Shown here one piece after another: positions 19,187 to 29,904 of a stretch of 64,000 nt of DNA. The stretch comes from Gordonia shandongensis DSM 45094 (GTDB lineage: Bacteria > Actinomycetota > Actinomycetes > Mycobacteriales > Mycobacteriaceae), in assembly GCF_000423025.1 (NCBI RefSeq), contig NZ_AUHE01000003.1:1-64000 (forward strand), written 5' to 3'. The notes below the pieces were generated by a model that saw nothing but the letters and a program-made list of their open reading frames with translations, had not been told where the DNA came from and did not search any database. A program made the position numbers and the translations under genes. Every line of letters begins with the position of its first letter. Position 1 is the first letter of the stretch.

Positions 19187-19744
19187 TCAGTCGTCGCGCT
19201 TCTCCAGATGGATCAGCGCGCGCACGTGCACATCCGTCCCGTCGAAGGCCGACCGCAGGTCGTCGAGGGACGACGCCAACGCGCCGACCACCTCGTCGTA
19301 CGACCGTTCCGGACGGGCCGCGACCGAGACGAGGATCATCTTGCTGCCGCGGTCGTCGATCGCCTGGACGCGGACGTCCCGCAGGATCGTCTGCGCCGTG
19401 AGCTCCCCCTCGACGGCGCGGGCGACCTGCTTGAGCGGGATCGTCATGCTGCCCTCGGGGCCGCTGCCGCCGATCGTCAGCACGTCCGGTCGGCGCGGTG
19501 CGATCGTGGTCCGGATCAGTCGCCACCCCCAGTACAGGGCGATCACGGCGACACCGGCGATCACGGCCGCGAACCAGTCCTCGCCGACGGTGTCGGCGAT
19601 CCTCGCGGTGTCGAGGCGGGCCACCCAGTCGGCGACGGGATCCACCGAGAGCCGGACGAGGACGATCGCGACGGCGACGACCAGCGCTATGACGCCGATC
19701 AGACCGAGCGACAGTCGATGCAGTGCTGCTGCTCCCCTGTTCAT
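19187..19744 (-). CDS. AmaP-like alkaline-shock membrane anchor protein
   Basis: A 185-residue protein with two transmembrane helices (about 12-32 and 58-75) and a C-terminal Asp23-like fold (SMTIPLKQVARAVEG onward, ending HVRALIHLEKR). In Staphylococcus AmaP anchors Asp23 at the membrane; a similar scaffold role is plausible given the neighbours. It is the last gene of the six-gene minus-strand cluster, and its ATG overlaps the stop of the gene before it. Confidence 0.75.
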   Translation of the reverse strand: MNRGAAALHRLSLGLIGVIALVVAVAIVLVRLSVDPVADWVARLDTARIADTVGEDWFAAVIAGVAVIALYWGWRLIRTTIAPRRPDVLTIGGSGPEGSMTIPLKQVARAVEGELTAQTILRDVRVQAIDDRGSKMILVSVAARPERSYDEVVGALASSLDDLRSAFDGTDVHVRALIHLEKRDD

Positions 19745-20355
19745 TCACCGACCCCCTTCTTCACCTTGACGACGATCTTCTGGCCGACCTCCGCCGAGCC
19801 GATCGCCGCGCGCGCCGTTCGGCCGACGCGGTCGGTGTCGACCGCGGTCGTGGCCGTCACCAACACCTTGACGCGCCGACCGGTCACCGAGGTGACGGCG
19901 TGCCGGGCGTCCGGCAGATCGGAGACGGCGGCGCTCACGCGACGGGCGACGTCGATGCGTCGGGTCCACACCACCGGGTAGTCGGTGAGGTTCACGTGGG
20001 TGCGGCGCCGCGGTTTGGCCGCGAGGAGGACGAGGAGCAGGCCGACGACCGCACAGGCGGCGGGGACGACCCACATCCAGTCCGACCACGTCTGGGTTCC
20101 CAGGTTCACCGCCGCACGGTGCACCCAGGTGTCGTCGTCGAGGACTCCGGCGACCGCGAGCAGGTCGCGGATCAGGAGGCCGCAGCCGCCGAGGAGCACG
20201 ACGCCCAGCACTCCGCCGGCGATCGCGGCGCCCGGGAACGCCGTCGGCGGACGGACCGGGGTGTCGGAGATGTCGGATGCGTTCACGCGCTCGACCGGCG
20301 TCTCGCGGTCGTCGATGTCCCGCTGATCGAGCGGCTCTCCCGTCGACGCGGTCAT
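19741..20355 (-). CDS. DUF6286-type two-helix membrane protein
   Basis: A 204-residue protein. A short N-terminal cytoplasmic segment is followed by two membrane helices (about 40-65 and 92-115, with WMWVVPAACAVVGLLLVLLA), then a C-terminal domain of about 85 residues resembling the C-terminal part of other proteins in this cluster (RRIDVARRVSAAVSDL, VKVLVTATTAVDTDRVG, VGQKIVVKVKKGVGE). Such proteins occur with Asp23-type operons in actinobacteria. Start and stop overlap both neighbours. Confidence 0.7.
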   Translation of the reverse strand: MTASTGEPLDQRDIDDRETPVERVNASDISDTPVRPPTAFPGAAIAGGVLGVVLLGGCGLLIRDLLAVAGVLDDDTWVHRAAVNLGTQTWSDWMWVVPAACAVVGLLLVLLAAKPRRRTHVNLTDYPVVWTRRIDVARRVSAAVSDLPDARHAVTSVTGRRVKVLVTATTAVDTDRVGRTARAAIGSAEVGQKIVVKVKKGVGE

Positions 20356-20906
20356 GAGGTCACCTCTTCCTCGCGGTCATCTTCCTGGCGGTCATCGGAT
20401 GATTCGGGGGTCCGGCGCTCGTCGCCCCCGTCGTCCCTGTCGTCCCTGTCGTCCCCGTCGGCCCCGTGGTCCCCGTCGGTGTCGGGCAGTTCGACGATGC
20501 CGCGCTTGCGGAGCCGCGCCGCGTCGCCGGCCACCACTTCGCCGACCGTCACGTCGACGCGGACGGGACGGCCGCCGGTGAGGCGGTCGAGTTCGTCGCT
20601 GACGCGCGTCCGTACGTCCCGGCAGATCCGGGCGATCGGCGACGGCCACACCACCGCGAGGGTGATGTCGACGACGTGTGCGGCGCCGCCGACGCTCTCG
20701 ACCCGTGCCCGGGGGAATGACGTTCCGGCCGTGGTGTCGCGGCTGACGAGGCTCCCGATCCTTCCCGCGACGGAGTCGCCGTGGCGGACCACACCGTCGA
20801 CCTCGAGCGCCGCCCCGAGGGCGATCTTCTCGAAGACGGCGTCGACGACCGTCAACCGTCCGGGCAGCTCGTCGCGTCGCCCCTCCCCGGGCGCCACGTC
20901 AACCAC
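20352..20906 (-). CDS. Asp23/Gls24-like protein with acidic tail
   Basis: A protein of about 184 residues starting at the GTG at 20906, which overlaps the stop of the preceding gene by 8 bp; the longer open frame upstream is only the shadow of that gene. The body (GRLTVVDAVFEKIA, VESVGGAAHVVDITLAVVWP, VDVTVGEVVAG) has an Asp23-like alternation of short strands. The last 45 residues are highly acidic with Asp/Arg/Glu runs. No membrane segment. Confidence 0.65.
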   Translation of the reverse strand: MVDVAPGEGRRDELPGRLTVVDAVFEKIALGAALEVDGVVRHGDSVAGRIGSLVSRDTTAGTSFPRARVESVGGAAHVVDITLAVVWPSPIARICRDVRTRVSDELDRLTGGRPVRVDVTVGEVVAGDAARLRKRGIVELPDTDGDHGADGDDRDDRDDGGDERRTPESSDDRQEDDREEEVTS

Positions 20907-21081
20907 GGTTGCGGTTGCGCACGATCGCGCGCACGTCGATGGTCCCGTCGGCTTGCAGGCCGACGAGGAGTCCCACGGCGCCCAACACCACCGCCAGGAC
21001 GAAGCCGCCGAAGCCACCGGTGGTCGCCGCCAACGCCAGCAGCAGACCGGTGAGCAGCCCGATCATTGCGGTTTTACTCAT
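20899..21081 (-). CDS. small two-helix membrane protein of the Asp23 cluster
   Basis: A 60-residue protein with two hydrophobic helices (about 5-22 and 27-45) and a short basic end (IVRNRNRG). DUF2273-like proteins of this size accompany Asp23 in Firmicutes and actinobacterial clusters and help place Asp23 at the membrane. Coupled on both sides by 8-bp overlaps. Confidence 0.7.
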   Translation of the reverse strand: MSKTAMIGLLTGLLLALAATTGGFGGFVLAVVLGAVGLLVGLQADGTIDVRAIVRNRNRG

Positions 21082-21481
21082 CGGATCCTCCTTCGAATTG
21101 CCGTGCGGTGTCGGCAGTGGATTCCGCTGACGCCGACCCTGCCGACCCCGTCGTGCCCGTCTCGGACGCTTCGGATGCCTCCAATGCCGGGGAGGTCACG
21201 TCTTCGACGGTGACGGAGAACGGTCGGTCGGCGATCTGCTCGGCGGCCGCCGCGGCGGCCGCGGCGACTTCTCGCAAGTCGTGGCGCAGGTCGACGACGA
21301 TGTGGACAGACCCCTCATCGTCGGAGAGCTGCACGCCGCTGACCCGTTCACCGGGCAGGTAGGTCGCGACCTCTCCGAACAGTCCACCGTCGAGGTCGAC
21401 GACTCCCGGCACCGCGAGGACGGCGCGTGCGATCCGCTTGGCGAGCGGTTCGTCGGCGGCCGACGCCGATTCGGCCGTCAT
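21074..21481 (-). CDS. Asp23/Gls24 family protein (second copy)
   Basis: About 135 residues. The N-terminal half has the Asp23 pattern (AKRIARAVLAVPGVVDLDGG, then VSGVQLSDDEGSVHIVVDLR and an alanine-rich helix before FSVTVEDVTS). The tail is Ser/Glu/Thr-rich and probably disordered. The ATG at 21481 overlaps the upstream stop as TGATG, while a GTG at 21484 is an alternative start. Soluble; expected to bind the membrane proteins of the same cluster. Confidence 0.7.
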   Translation of the reverse strand: MTAESASAADEPLAKRIARAVLAVPGVVDLDGGLFGEVATYLPGERVSGVQLSDDEGSVHIVVDLRHDLREVAAAAAAAAEQIADRPFSVTVEDVTSPALEASEASETGTTGSAGSASAESTADTARQFEGGSDE

Positions 21482-21972
21482 CACTGGACTCGCGGCTCGC
21501 CGGCGTCGGTGTCGTCGTCATCGGCGAAGTGCACGTCGTGGACCATGACGTTCACTTCGGTGACCTCGAGGCCGGTCATCTGTTCGATCGCGTTGATGAT
21601 GTTGCGGCGGATCGCGCCGGCGAGCTGATGGATCGCCACCCCGAACTCGGCGACGATCGCGACGTCGACGGCCGCCTGACGCTCGCCGACCTCGACGTCG
21701 ATGCCCTGCGTGACGCTCGATCCGGTGCCGGGGATCACGCCGCGCACCTTGCCGACGGCCCGCTCGGTGGTGCCGCCGAGGTCGTAGACGCCGTCGATCT
21801 CGCGGGTCGCGATGCCCGCGATCTTGGCGACGACGACGTCGGCGATCGAGGTGGTGCCGTGGGATCCGTGCAGCGAGGTGCTCGAATTCCTGGAGAGCTC
21901 GACGTCCTTGCCGGTCGTCCGCGGCGCCTCTGCGGCGTCGGTGGTGGTCTTCGTGGTGGCCTGCTCGCTCAT
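21481..21972 (-). CDS. Asp23/Gls24 family envelope-stress protein (first copy)
   Basis: A 163-residue protein from the ATG at 21972, which follows an AAAGGA ribosome site; the 25 extra upstream codons lie in the promoter region and are not used. The core is the clearest Asp23/Gls24 domain here: IADVVVAKIAGIATREIDGV, YDLGG, GVIPGTG, DVEVGERQAAVDVAIVAEFG, and EQMTGLEVTEVNVMVHDVHF. The family forms membrane-tethered meshworks and is induced by envelope or alkaline stress in Firmicutes. It is the first gene of the cluster and diverges from the sigma factor gene. Confidence 0.88.
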   Translation of the reverse strand: MSEQATTKTTTDAAEAPRTTGKDVELSRNSSTSLHGSHGTTSIADVVVAKIAGIATREIDGVYDLGGTTERAVGKVRGVIPGTGSSVTQGIDVEVGERQAAVDVAIVAEFGVAIHQLAGAIRRNIINAIEQMTGLEVTEVNVMVHDVHFADDDDTDAGEPRVQ

Positions 21973-22058
21973 CTCGATCCTTTCTCGTGTCCCCCATCGG
22001 ATTCGGGGCGTGTATAGAGTCAGTCGCGGAACACCCGAAAATTGCACGCGACCCAGGC

Positions 22059-22074
22059 AGTGATGTGCATCACA
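22059..22074. promoter_or_regulatory. Crp/GlxR-like palindrome ahead of the sigma gene
   Basis: AGTGATGTGCATCACA matches the Crp-family consensus TGTGA-N6-TCACA at nine of ten defined positions. It ends 8 bp before the ATG of the sigma factor, so a bound protein would cover the ribosome-binding region or the start of a near-leaderless transcript and most likely repress. The same 110-bp divergent region also feeds the Asp23 cluster. Site identity is inferred from sequence only. Confidence 0.5.
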
Positions 22075-22082
22075 CCGATGAT

Positions 22083-22712
22083 ATGAGTGACGACGTCTCG
22101 CTCGCCGGCTTCTCCGACGAGGAGTTGGCGGCGGCTGCCGCGGCGGGCGACCCCGAGGCGTTCGAGGTCCTGGTCGCCCGCACCGCGCCGATCGTCCTGC
22201 GTTTCATCCGGCGGATGGTCGACGATGCGCAGGTCGCCGAGGATCTCGCGCAGGAGACACTGTTCGCCGTGTGGCGGGGGCTGCCCGACTTCGCGTTTCG
22301 CAGTGCACTGCGAACCTGGGTTCTCGGGATCGCGCACCGCAAGGTGATGGATCACTACCGGAAGCGTCGCGACGTTCCCGCACCGTCGGAGAGCTTCATC
22401 GACGTGGAGTCCACCGAGCCGCTGCCCGCCGAAGCGGCTGAACGCCGGGAGTTCCGCGATGCACTGGCCTCGGAACTGCGGCGGATGCACGCGACTCCGC
22501 GGGCGGTGTGGTGGCTGCGCGAGGTGGAGGGCCTGTCGCTGGCCGAGATCTCCGCGGTCCTGCGGATCAGCGACGGCTCGGTGCGCGGCCATCTGCAACG
22601 AGGCCGCACGTATCTGACCACTCGGCTGGCACCGTGGAGACCGGGGGCACCCGTCAGGGGTGCCGATGCGAGACCGGAAGGACGACGACCAGAGGGGAGG
22701 GAGGACAGATGA
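22083..22712 (+). CDS. ECF-type RNA polymerase sigma factor
   Basis: A 209-residue sigma-70 family protein from the ATG at 22083. Region 2 (EAFEVLVARTAPIVLRFIRR, DDAQVAEDLAQETLFAVWRG, FRSALRTWVLGIAHRKVMDHY) and region 4 (WWLREVEGLSLAEISAVLRI, SVRGHLQRGRTYL) are both present; regions 1 and 3 are missing, as in ECF factors. A basic 25-residue tail follows. No Shine-Dalgarno is evident. No anti-sigma gene with a zinc motif is next to it; instead it overlaps an Asp23-like gene (ATGA) and diverges from the Asp23 cluster. It probably controls that cluster. Confidence 0.9.
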   Translation: MSDDVSLAGFSDEELAAAAAAGDPEAFEVLVARTAPIVLRFIRRMVDDAQVAEDLAQETLFAVWRGLPDFAFRSALRTWVLGIAHRKVMDHYRKRRDVPAPSESFIDVESTEPLPAEAAERREFRDALASELRRMHATPRAVWWLREVEGLSLAEISAVLRISDGSVRGHLQRGRTYLTTRLAPWRPGAPVRGADARPEGRRPEGREDR

Positions 22713-23167
22713 CGTACGACGACATCGACGGCGAACCCACCGACATCTGGCTCGTCGACGCGAGCCGCCGCCTCGACGAACCGTCGGGCGATGTCGCGCG
22801 CCTGATCTCGTCGATCACCACCGGACTCCCCCGCGTCCGCCGTCCCGGCCGCGACCTCGACACCGACGACGCCCACATCCGCGTCAACGATCGGGTGATC
22901 AAACAGCTACTGGCCACTCGCGTCCGCGCCGCGTCGGGCCGCCTCGTGGTCCACGTCCAGTTGCACGGTGACGACGGTGACCTCGCCGGCGTGACGATCG
23001 GATTGATCGCCCGCTACCGCGACGATCTGCACGCCCGCGCCGACACCGTCCGCGACACCGTGCGCACCGTGATCGAGTCCTGCCTCGGGCCCGCGCGCGC
23101 CGCGGAGGCCGGCGCCGACATCCATGTCCGCTGGCAGGACGTCTACACCCTCGAATGGCTGCAGTGA
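22709..23167 (+). CDS. Asp23-like protein coupled to the sigma factor
   Basis: A 152-residue protein starting at an ATG that overlaps the sigma factor stop by 4 bp, preceded by a strong GGGAGGGAGG site. The body (ARLISSITTGLPRVRRPGRD, HIRVNDRVIKQLLATRVRAA, GRLVVHVQLHGDDGDLAGVT, ADIHVRWQDVYTLEWLQ) has the Asp23/Gls24-like strand-helix layout without membrane segments. Tight coupling to the sigma gene suggests that it may modulate the sigma factor, in place of a conventional anti-sigma. That is inference. Confidence 0.6.
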   Translation: MTYDDIDGEPTDIWLVDASRRLDEPSGDVARLISSITTGLPRVRRPGRDLDTDDAHIRVNDRVIKQLLATRVRAASGRLVVHVQLHGDDGDLAGVTIGLIARYRDDLHARADTVRDTVRTVIESCLGPARAAEAGADIHVRWQDVYTLEWLQ

Positions 23168-23306
23168 TCGGTCGGTACGGCGGACGCGCCGAGCGCACGA
23201 GTCCGTGACAACAAGAGAGGGAGGGACACCGAGCAGAAGAAGCGGTCTCCGTCGTCGACGAAAACCGCTTCTGGTCTGGAACAGTCCTTGTGGAGATCAG
23301 TACTTG

Positions 23307-23379
23307 TGGAGCCTAGGAGATTCGAACTCCTGACATCCGCCTTGCAAAGGCGGCGCTCTACCAACTGAGCTAAGGCCCC
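23307..23379 (-). tRNA. tRNA-Ala (anticodon TGC)
   Basis: The reverse complement reads GGGGCCTTAGCTCAGTTGGT at the 5' end, carries TGC in an anticodon loop closed by CGCCT/AGGCG, has the T-arm GGAGTTCGAATCTCC and ends AGGCTCC with discriminator A. No encoded CCA. Alanine and isoleucine tRNAs beside gyrA are conserved in Mycobacteriales. Confidence 0.97.
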
Positions 23380-23410
23380 GTGCCGGGGAACCCGGTCGGT
23401 GAAGTTGTGG

Positions 23411-23484
23411 TGGGCCTAGGAGGACTTGAACCTCCGACCTCTTCGTTATCAGCGAAGCGCTCTAACCGCCTGAGCTATAGGCCC
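23411..23484 (-). tRNA. tRNA-Ile (anticodon GAT)
   Basis: The reverse complement begins GGGCCTATAGCTCAGGCGGT, has GAT in the loop between CTTCG and CGAAG, the T-arm GGAGGTTCAAGTCCTCC and ends TAGGCCC with discriminator A. It lies 31 bp upstream of tRNA-Ala in the same direction and is likely cotranscribed with it. Confidence 0.97.
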
Positions 23485-23545
23485 GTGAACCGAGAATGAA
23501 GATTACCCGACCGTCAGATCTTCTCCAAAACGGCTGGTCATCAGG

Positions 23546-24430
23546 TCAGTCCAGATCAGCGAGGGTCACCTCGACGCCGCCGACCATGTCGGCGCAGACG
23601 TTGTAGATGTACGCGGAGATCGTGGTCAGGCCGGTGATGAGGATCGCGGCGACCACACCGAACAGCGCACTCATGGTGAACACCTGGCCCCCGGAGATCA
23701 AGTCGTCGCCGGTGCTCGTTCCGTCGGCGCTCACCAGGGTCCCGAACGAACTGTTGATCTGCTCCCAGATCCCCATCCCGTCGAGGACGCCGTAGAGGAT
23801 CGCGACCGCGATCATCCAGACGAAGAACCCGGCGACCGACAGCACACCGGAGATCTTGAACACCGACCACGGGTCGACCCGCCTCAACTGCACGGCGGCA
23901 CGCAGCGGCGTCGAGACCGAGCGCGCCGGGATCGTCTGACTGGTCGCCCGGGCGATCGCCTGCTCCTTGACCTGCTCGGTGTGGTGGATCGAGTCGAGAT
24001 CGGGCAGCTCATCGCGCTTCGCGAGATCCTCGCGCGGGATGTTCCGCGTCGCGGACTCGACGAAGCCCTGCTGACCCGAACCCGGCGAGCCCACACTCTG
24101 CGAGCCCGAACCCTGGGCACCAGAACCGTGCGGACCCGGTGCCTGCGGACCCGAACCCGACTGAGACGAGCCCTGCGGGGCCGCAGGCGGCGCGGCGGGA
24201 GCCGGACCCGGCGTGTTGGGCCGCGGCGGGCCGGGCGGACGCCCCGCCGACGCGGGACCCGAACCCGAGCCGGTACCCGGACCGGGACGATCGTCGCCGA
24301 TCGCTCCGGCCGCCTTCGCCATCTGACCAGCGGTGAGACCCGTCGCCGCTGACTTCTCGCCCCGTTTCCACGGCGGCGTGACGCCGGCGCGATCCGAGCT
24401 CGTGTCGTCCGGCTGATTCGGTGTGCTCAC
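23546..24430 (-). CDS. DUF3566 transmembrane protein
   Basis: A 294-residue protein. Residues 1-165 are hydrophilic and rich in Pro, Gly, Ser and Gln. The C-terminal part is the DUF3566 domain: RRVDPWSVFKISGVLSVAGF, a helix with WMIAVAILYGVLDGMGIW, and a final helix with GVVAAILITGLTTISAYIYN. The family is found almost only in actinobacteria directly after gyrA, as here (50 bp downstream). Function unknown. Confidence 0.92.
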   Translation of the reverse strand: MSTPNQPDDTSSDRAGVTPPWKRGEKSAATGLTAGQMAKAAGAIGDDRPGPGTGSGSGPASAGRPPGPPRPNTPGPAPAAPPAAPQGSSQSGSGPQAPGPHGSGAQGSGSQSVGSPGSGQQGFVESATRNIPREDLAKRDELPDLDSIHHTEQVKEQAIARATSQTIPARSVSTPLRAAVQLRRVDPWSVFKISGVLSVAGFFVWMIAVAILYGVLDGMGIWEQINSSFGTLVSADGTSTGDDLISGGQVFTMSALFGVVAAILITGLTTISAYIYNVCADMVGGVEVTLADLD

Positions 24431-24480
24431 TGGCGATTCCTCACTGAACGGGTGCTACCCAACCCTAAACGGTGGGCGGC

Positions 24481-26985
24481 TCATTTCTCGTCAGCCGCGC
24501 CCTCATCGTCATCCTGCTCGTCGGCGTTCCGCGCGATCGCGATCACGTTGTTGCCCTCGGACAGGTTCATCAGGCGCACGCCCTTGGTCTGGCGGCCGGC
24601 CTTGCGCACCTGCTTCGCCTTGGTGCGGATGACGCCGCCGCCCGAGGTGATCGCGTAGATCTCACTGTCGAGATCCACCACGAGCGCCCCGACGAGATCG
24701 CCGCGCTTGGGATCGTGCTGAATCGTCAGCACACCCTTGCCGCCGCGACCCTGACGCGAATACTCCTCGATGTCCGTGCGCTTCGCATAACCGCCGGACG
24801 TCGCGACCAGCAGGAACGTGTCGGGTCGCACGACGGTGAGGCTGAGCAGCTCGTCGTCGGCGTTGAACCGCATGCCCTGGACGCCGGACGTCTGTCGACC
24901 CATCGGCCGCAGCGTCTCGTCATCGGCCGTGAAGCGGATCGACTGACCCTTCTTCGACACCAGCAGCAGATCGTCGTCCGAACTGCACAGCCGGGCGCCG
25001 ACCAGCTCGTCGTCGCCCCGCAGATTGATCGCCGCGATGCCGCCCGACCGGTTCGAGTCGAAGGCGTCCAGACGCGACTTCTTCACCAGACCGTTGCGGG
25101 TCGCCAAAACGAGGTACGGCGCATCGTCGTAGCCGGAGATCCGAATGACCTGCGCGATCTTCTCCTCCGGCTGGAAGGCCATGAGGTTCGCGACATGCTG
25201 TCCGCGCGCCGTGCGGTTCGCCTCCGGCAACTCGTAGGCCTTCGCCCGGTACACGCGCCCCTTGGTGGTGAAGAACAACAGCCAGTCGTGGGTGCTGGAG
25301 ACGAAGAAGTGGGCGACGATGTCGTCCTGCTTCAACGTGGCGCCCTGCACGCCCTTGCCGCCGCGCTTCTGACTGCGGTACAGGTCGGTGCGCGTCCGCT
25401 TCGCGTATCCCGTCTCGGTGATCGTGACGACGACCTCCTCGCGGGCGATGAGATCCTCGTCGGTCACATCCCCCTCGGCCGCAACGATCTGCGTACGACG
25501 GTCGTCGCCGTACTTGTCGACGACGTCCTTGAGTTCGTCGCGGACGATCGCGCGCTGGCGCTCGGGCCGCTCCAGGATGTCCTTCAGGTCGGCGATCTCG
25601 CGCTCGATCTCGGCGAGCTCGTCGATGATCTTCTGCCGTTCCAGAGCCGACAGACGACGCAGCTGCATCGCCAGGATGGCATCCGCCTGCAGCTCGTCGA
25701 TGTCCAGGAGGTCGATAAGGCCCGACCGCGCGGCCTCGGTGTTCGCCGACGCCCGGATGAGGGCGATGACCTCGTCGAGGGCGTCGAGCGCCTTCACCAG
25801 ACCGCGCAGGATGTGGGCGCGCTCCTCGGCCTTGCGCAGCCGATACCGGGTCCGCCGCACGATGACGTCGATCTGATGGGCCACGTAGTGACGGATCATC
25901 TGGTCGAGCCGCAGAGTGCGCGGAACGCCGTCGACGATCGACAGCATGTTGACGCCGAAGTTGGTCTGCAACTGCGTGTGCTTGAACAGGTTGTTCATCA
26001 CCACGCGGGCGACGGCGTCACGACGCAGCGTGATCGCGATCTTCAGGCCCGCGCGATCCGACGACAGATCGTCGATCTTGCTGATGCCCTTGAGCTTCCC
26101 GTCGTTGAGCTGCTCGCCGATGTTCTGGATCAGGTTGTCGATGTTCACCTGGTACGGCAACTCGGTGACGATCAACTGGGTGCCGCCGGTCTTCGTCTCC
26201 TCGATGTCGACGACACTGCGCATCCGGATGCTGCCGCGACCGGTCATGTAGGCGTCGCGGATGCCCTGACCACCGACGATGAGACCCGCCGTCGGGAAGT
26301 CCGGACCCTTGACGACCTCCATGCACGCCGCGAGCGTCGTCTCCTCGTCGGCCTCCGGATTCTCCAGAGCCCAGAAGACGGCGTCGGCGACCTCCCGCAG
26401 ATTGTGCGGCGGAATGTTGGTGGCCATACCGACCGCGATACCGCCCGAACCGTTGATCAGCAGATTCGGGATGCGCGACGGCAACACCGTCGGCTCCTGC
26501 GTCTTCCCGTCATAGTTGGGGACGAAGTCGACGGTCTCCTCGGTGATGTCGCGCAGCATCTCCATGGCCAACGGCGTCAGCCGGGCCTCGGTGTAACGCA
26601 TCGCGGCGGCACCGTCGTTACCGCGGGAACCGAAGTTGCCCTGCCCGTCGATGAGCGGATACCGCATCGACCACGGCTGGGCGAGACGGACGAGGGCGTC
26701 GTAGATCGAACTGTCGCCGTGCGGGTGGTAATTACCCATCGTCTCCGACACCGGACGCGCCGACTTCACATAGCCACGGTCCGGGCGGAATCCGGCATCG
26801 AACGATGCATACAGCAGACGCCGGTGCACGGGCTTGAGGCCGTCGCGCACCTCGGGCAGCGCACGCCCGACGATCACGCTCATCGCGTAGTCGATGTAGC
26901 TGTTCTGCATCTCCTGACCGAGGTCGACGGGCAGAACGCGGTCGCTCTCTCCGTTGTTCTCCGGCAGATCAGTTTCGTCGCTCAT
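24481..26985 (-). CDS. gyrA: DNA gyrase subunit A
   Basis: An 834-residue protein. The winged-helix breakage-reunion domain has catalytic Tyr131 in [10 protein letters not shown] coiled-coil tower region follows, and six beta-pinwheel blades fill the C-terminus (repeats such as [16 protein letters not shown] and [17 protein letters not shown]). With GyrB it introduces negative supercoils using ATP. The quinolone region [17 protein letters not shown] keeps Ser92, Ser93 and Asp96, so it looks drug-susceptible. It lies 95 bp after gyrB in the same orientation. Confidence 0.98.
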   Translation of the reverse strand: MSDETDLPENNGESDRVLPVDLGQEMQNSYIDYAMSVIVGRALPEVRDGLKPVHRRLLYASFDAGFRPDRGYVKSARPVSETMGNYHPHGDSSIYDALVRLAQPWSMRYPLIDGQGNFGSRGNDGAAAMRYTEARLTPLAMEMLRDITEETVDFVPNYDGKTQEPTVLPSRIPNLLINGSGGIAVGMATNIPPHNLREVADAVFWALENPEADEETTLAACMEVVKGPDFPTAGLIVGGQGIRDAYMTGRGSIRMRSVVDIEETKTGGTQLIVTELPYQVNIDNLIQNIGEQLNDGKLKGISKIDDLSSDRAGLKIAITLRRDAVARVVMNNLFKHTQLQTNFGVNMLSIVDGVPRTLRLDQMIRHYVAHQIDVIVRRTRYRLRKAEERAHILRGLVKALDALDEVIALIRASANTEAARSGLIDLLDIDELQADAILAMQLRRLSALERQKIIDELAEIEREIADLKDILERPERQRAIVRDELKDVVDKYGDDRRTQIVAAEGDVTDEDLIAREEVVVTITETGYAKRTRTDLYRSQKRGGKGVQGATLKQDDIVAHFFVSSTHDWLLFFTTKGRVYRAKAYELPEANRTARGQHVANLMAFQPEEKIAQVIRISGYDDAPYLVLATRNGLVKKSRLDAFDSNRSGGIAAINLRGDDELVGARLCSSDDDLLLVSKKGQSIRFTADDETLRPMGRQTSGVQGMRFNADDELLSLTVVRPDTFLLVATSGGYAKRTDIEEYSRQGRGGKGVLTIQHDPKRGDLVGALVVDLDSEIYAITSGGGVIRTKAKQVRKAGRQTKGVRLMNLSEGNNVIAIARNADEQDDDEGAADEK

Positions 26986-27080
26986 GAATCACTTTCCCGC
27001 GGCGCATGCCGCTGCTGACATCATGCGACCCGGCGTGCATCCGAGGTCACGAGTGTTGGTTCGGTGGCGGTTCCGGCTCA

Positions 27081-29141
<2,061 letters not shown>

Positions 29142-29328
29142 TCAGCTCCCATTCTGATTGGGGACAGTTACACCTCAGTGTACGTGGGAAGCGACCAGAA
29201 GCCGGTATCCCCACGCCCTGAATGCGTCACAGAACGACGATCGACGGTTCTGACGGGACCGACCATGCCCGATCGGCTTTCAGTCGCTCTGGCGCGCAGG
29301 AGGGCGACGATCCGACGACACGGAACGA

Positions 29329-29904
29329 TCAGCCGTAGGTGTCCCGGGGTCCGCGGCCCGAGATGTGCCGCGGACCCTTCCGCCACGACGGCGCCTGGGG
29401 GCCGGTGATGCGCAGTCGGGTCACCATGTCGTGACCGATCACGCCGGCGATCTTCGCGATGATCTGTCCCTGCATGTACCGGAGCTGGGTGGCCCACGCC
29501 GTCGACTCGGCACTCACATGCAGGACCGTGCCGTCCAGACGTGTCGGCGTGGCGTGCGCCGCGATGTCGTCACCCACGATCGACGGCCACATGCCGAACA
29601 GGGTCCCCTCGGAGATCTTCGGCTGCCAGCCGTGCCGTTTGGCGACGGCGCCGATCATCGCGCCGAAGGGTTGCGGATCCCTGGGATCCGGCCCGGCTCC
29701 CGACCAGCGACGACGGGAGCGATCCCCGGTCCGACCACGCGGCCGGATCGGCGCGGCCCGGCCCATGCCGACCGGTTTGCCTGCGGCCCGGGCGGCGGCG
29801 CGAGCCTCCTCGAGCGCCGCGCGCGCGAGGTCGTACCCGGTCTGACCGGTCAGGGGACCGTCCGCCGACTCACTCGGCGTCGTCCCGCGCTCCTCGTCCG
29901 ACAT
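29329..29904 (-). CDS. dciA: DciA-family (DUF721) helicase-loading protein
   Basis: A 191-residue protein from the ATG at 29904. It has a basic N-terminal half and a C-terminal KH-like DUF721 core ([40 protein letters not shown]). DciA loads or assists the replicative helicase DnaB in bacteria lacking DnaC. The first 35 bp overlap the 3' end of recF in another frame, so translation is likely coupled. The longer upstream frame lies inside recF and is not coding. The 193-bp gap to gyrB shows nothing clear. Confidence 0.85.
   Translation of the reverse strand: MSDEERGTTPSESADGPLTGQTGYDLARAALEEARAAARAAGKPVGMGRAAPIRPRGRTGDRSRRRWSGAGPDPRDPQPFGAMIGAVAKRHGWQPKISEGTLFGMWPSIVGDDIAAHATPTRLDGTVLHVSAESTAWATQLRYMQGQIIAKIAGVIGHDMVTRLRITGPQAPSWRKGPRHISGRGPRDTYG

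Noticed and set aside
26690..26740. Possible quinolone-resistance change in GyrA
   Set aside because: Ser92, Ser93 and Asp96 are the normal susceptible-type residues; Ala97 is at a naturally variable position.
24472..27018. 848-residue open frame on the plus strand opposite gyrA
   Set aside because: It is the complement of gyrA codons; high GC keeps the antisense frame open. The product has no recognisable motif and is rich in Arg, Asp and Val as expected for shadow frames.
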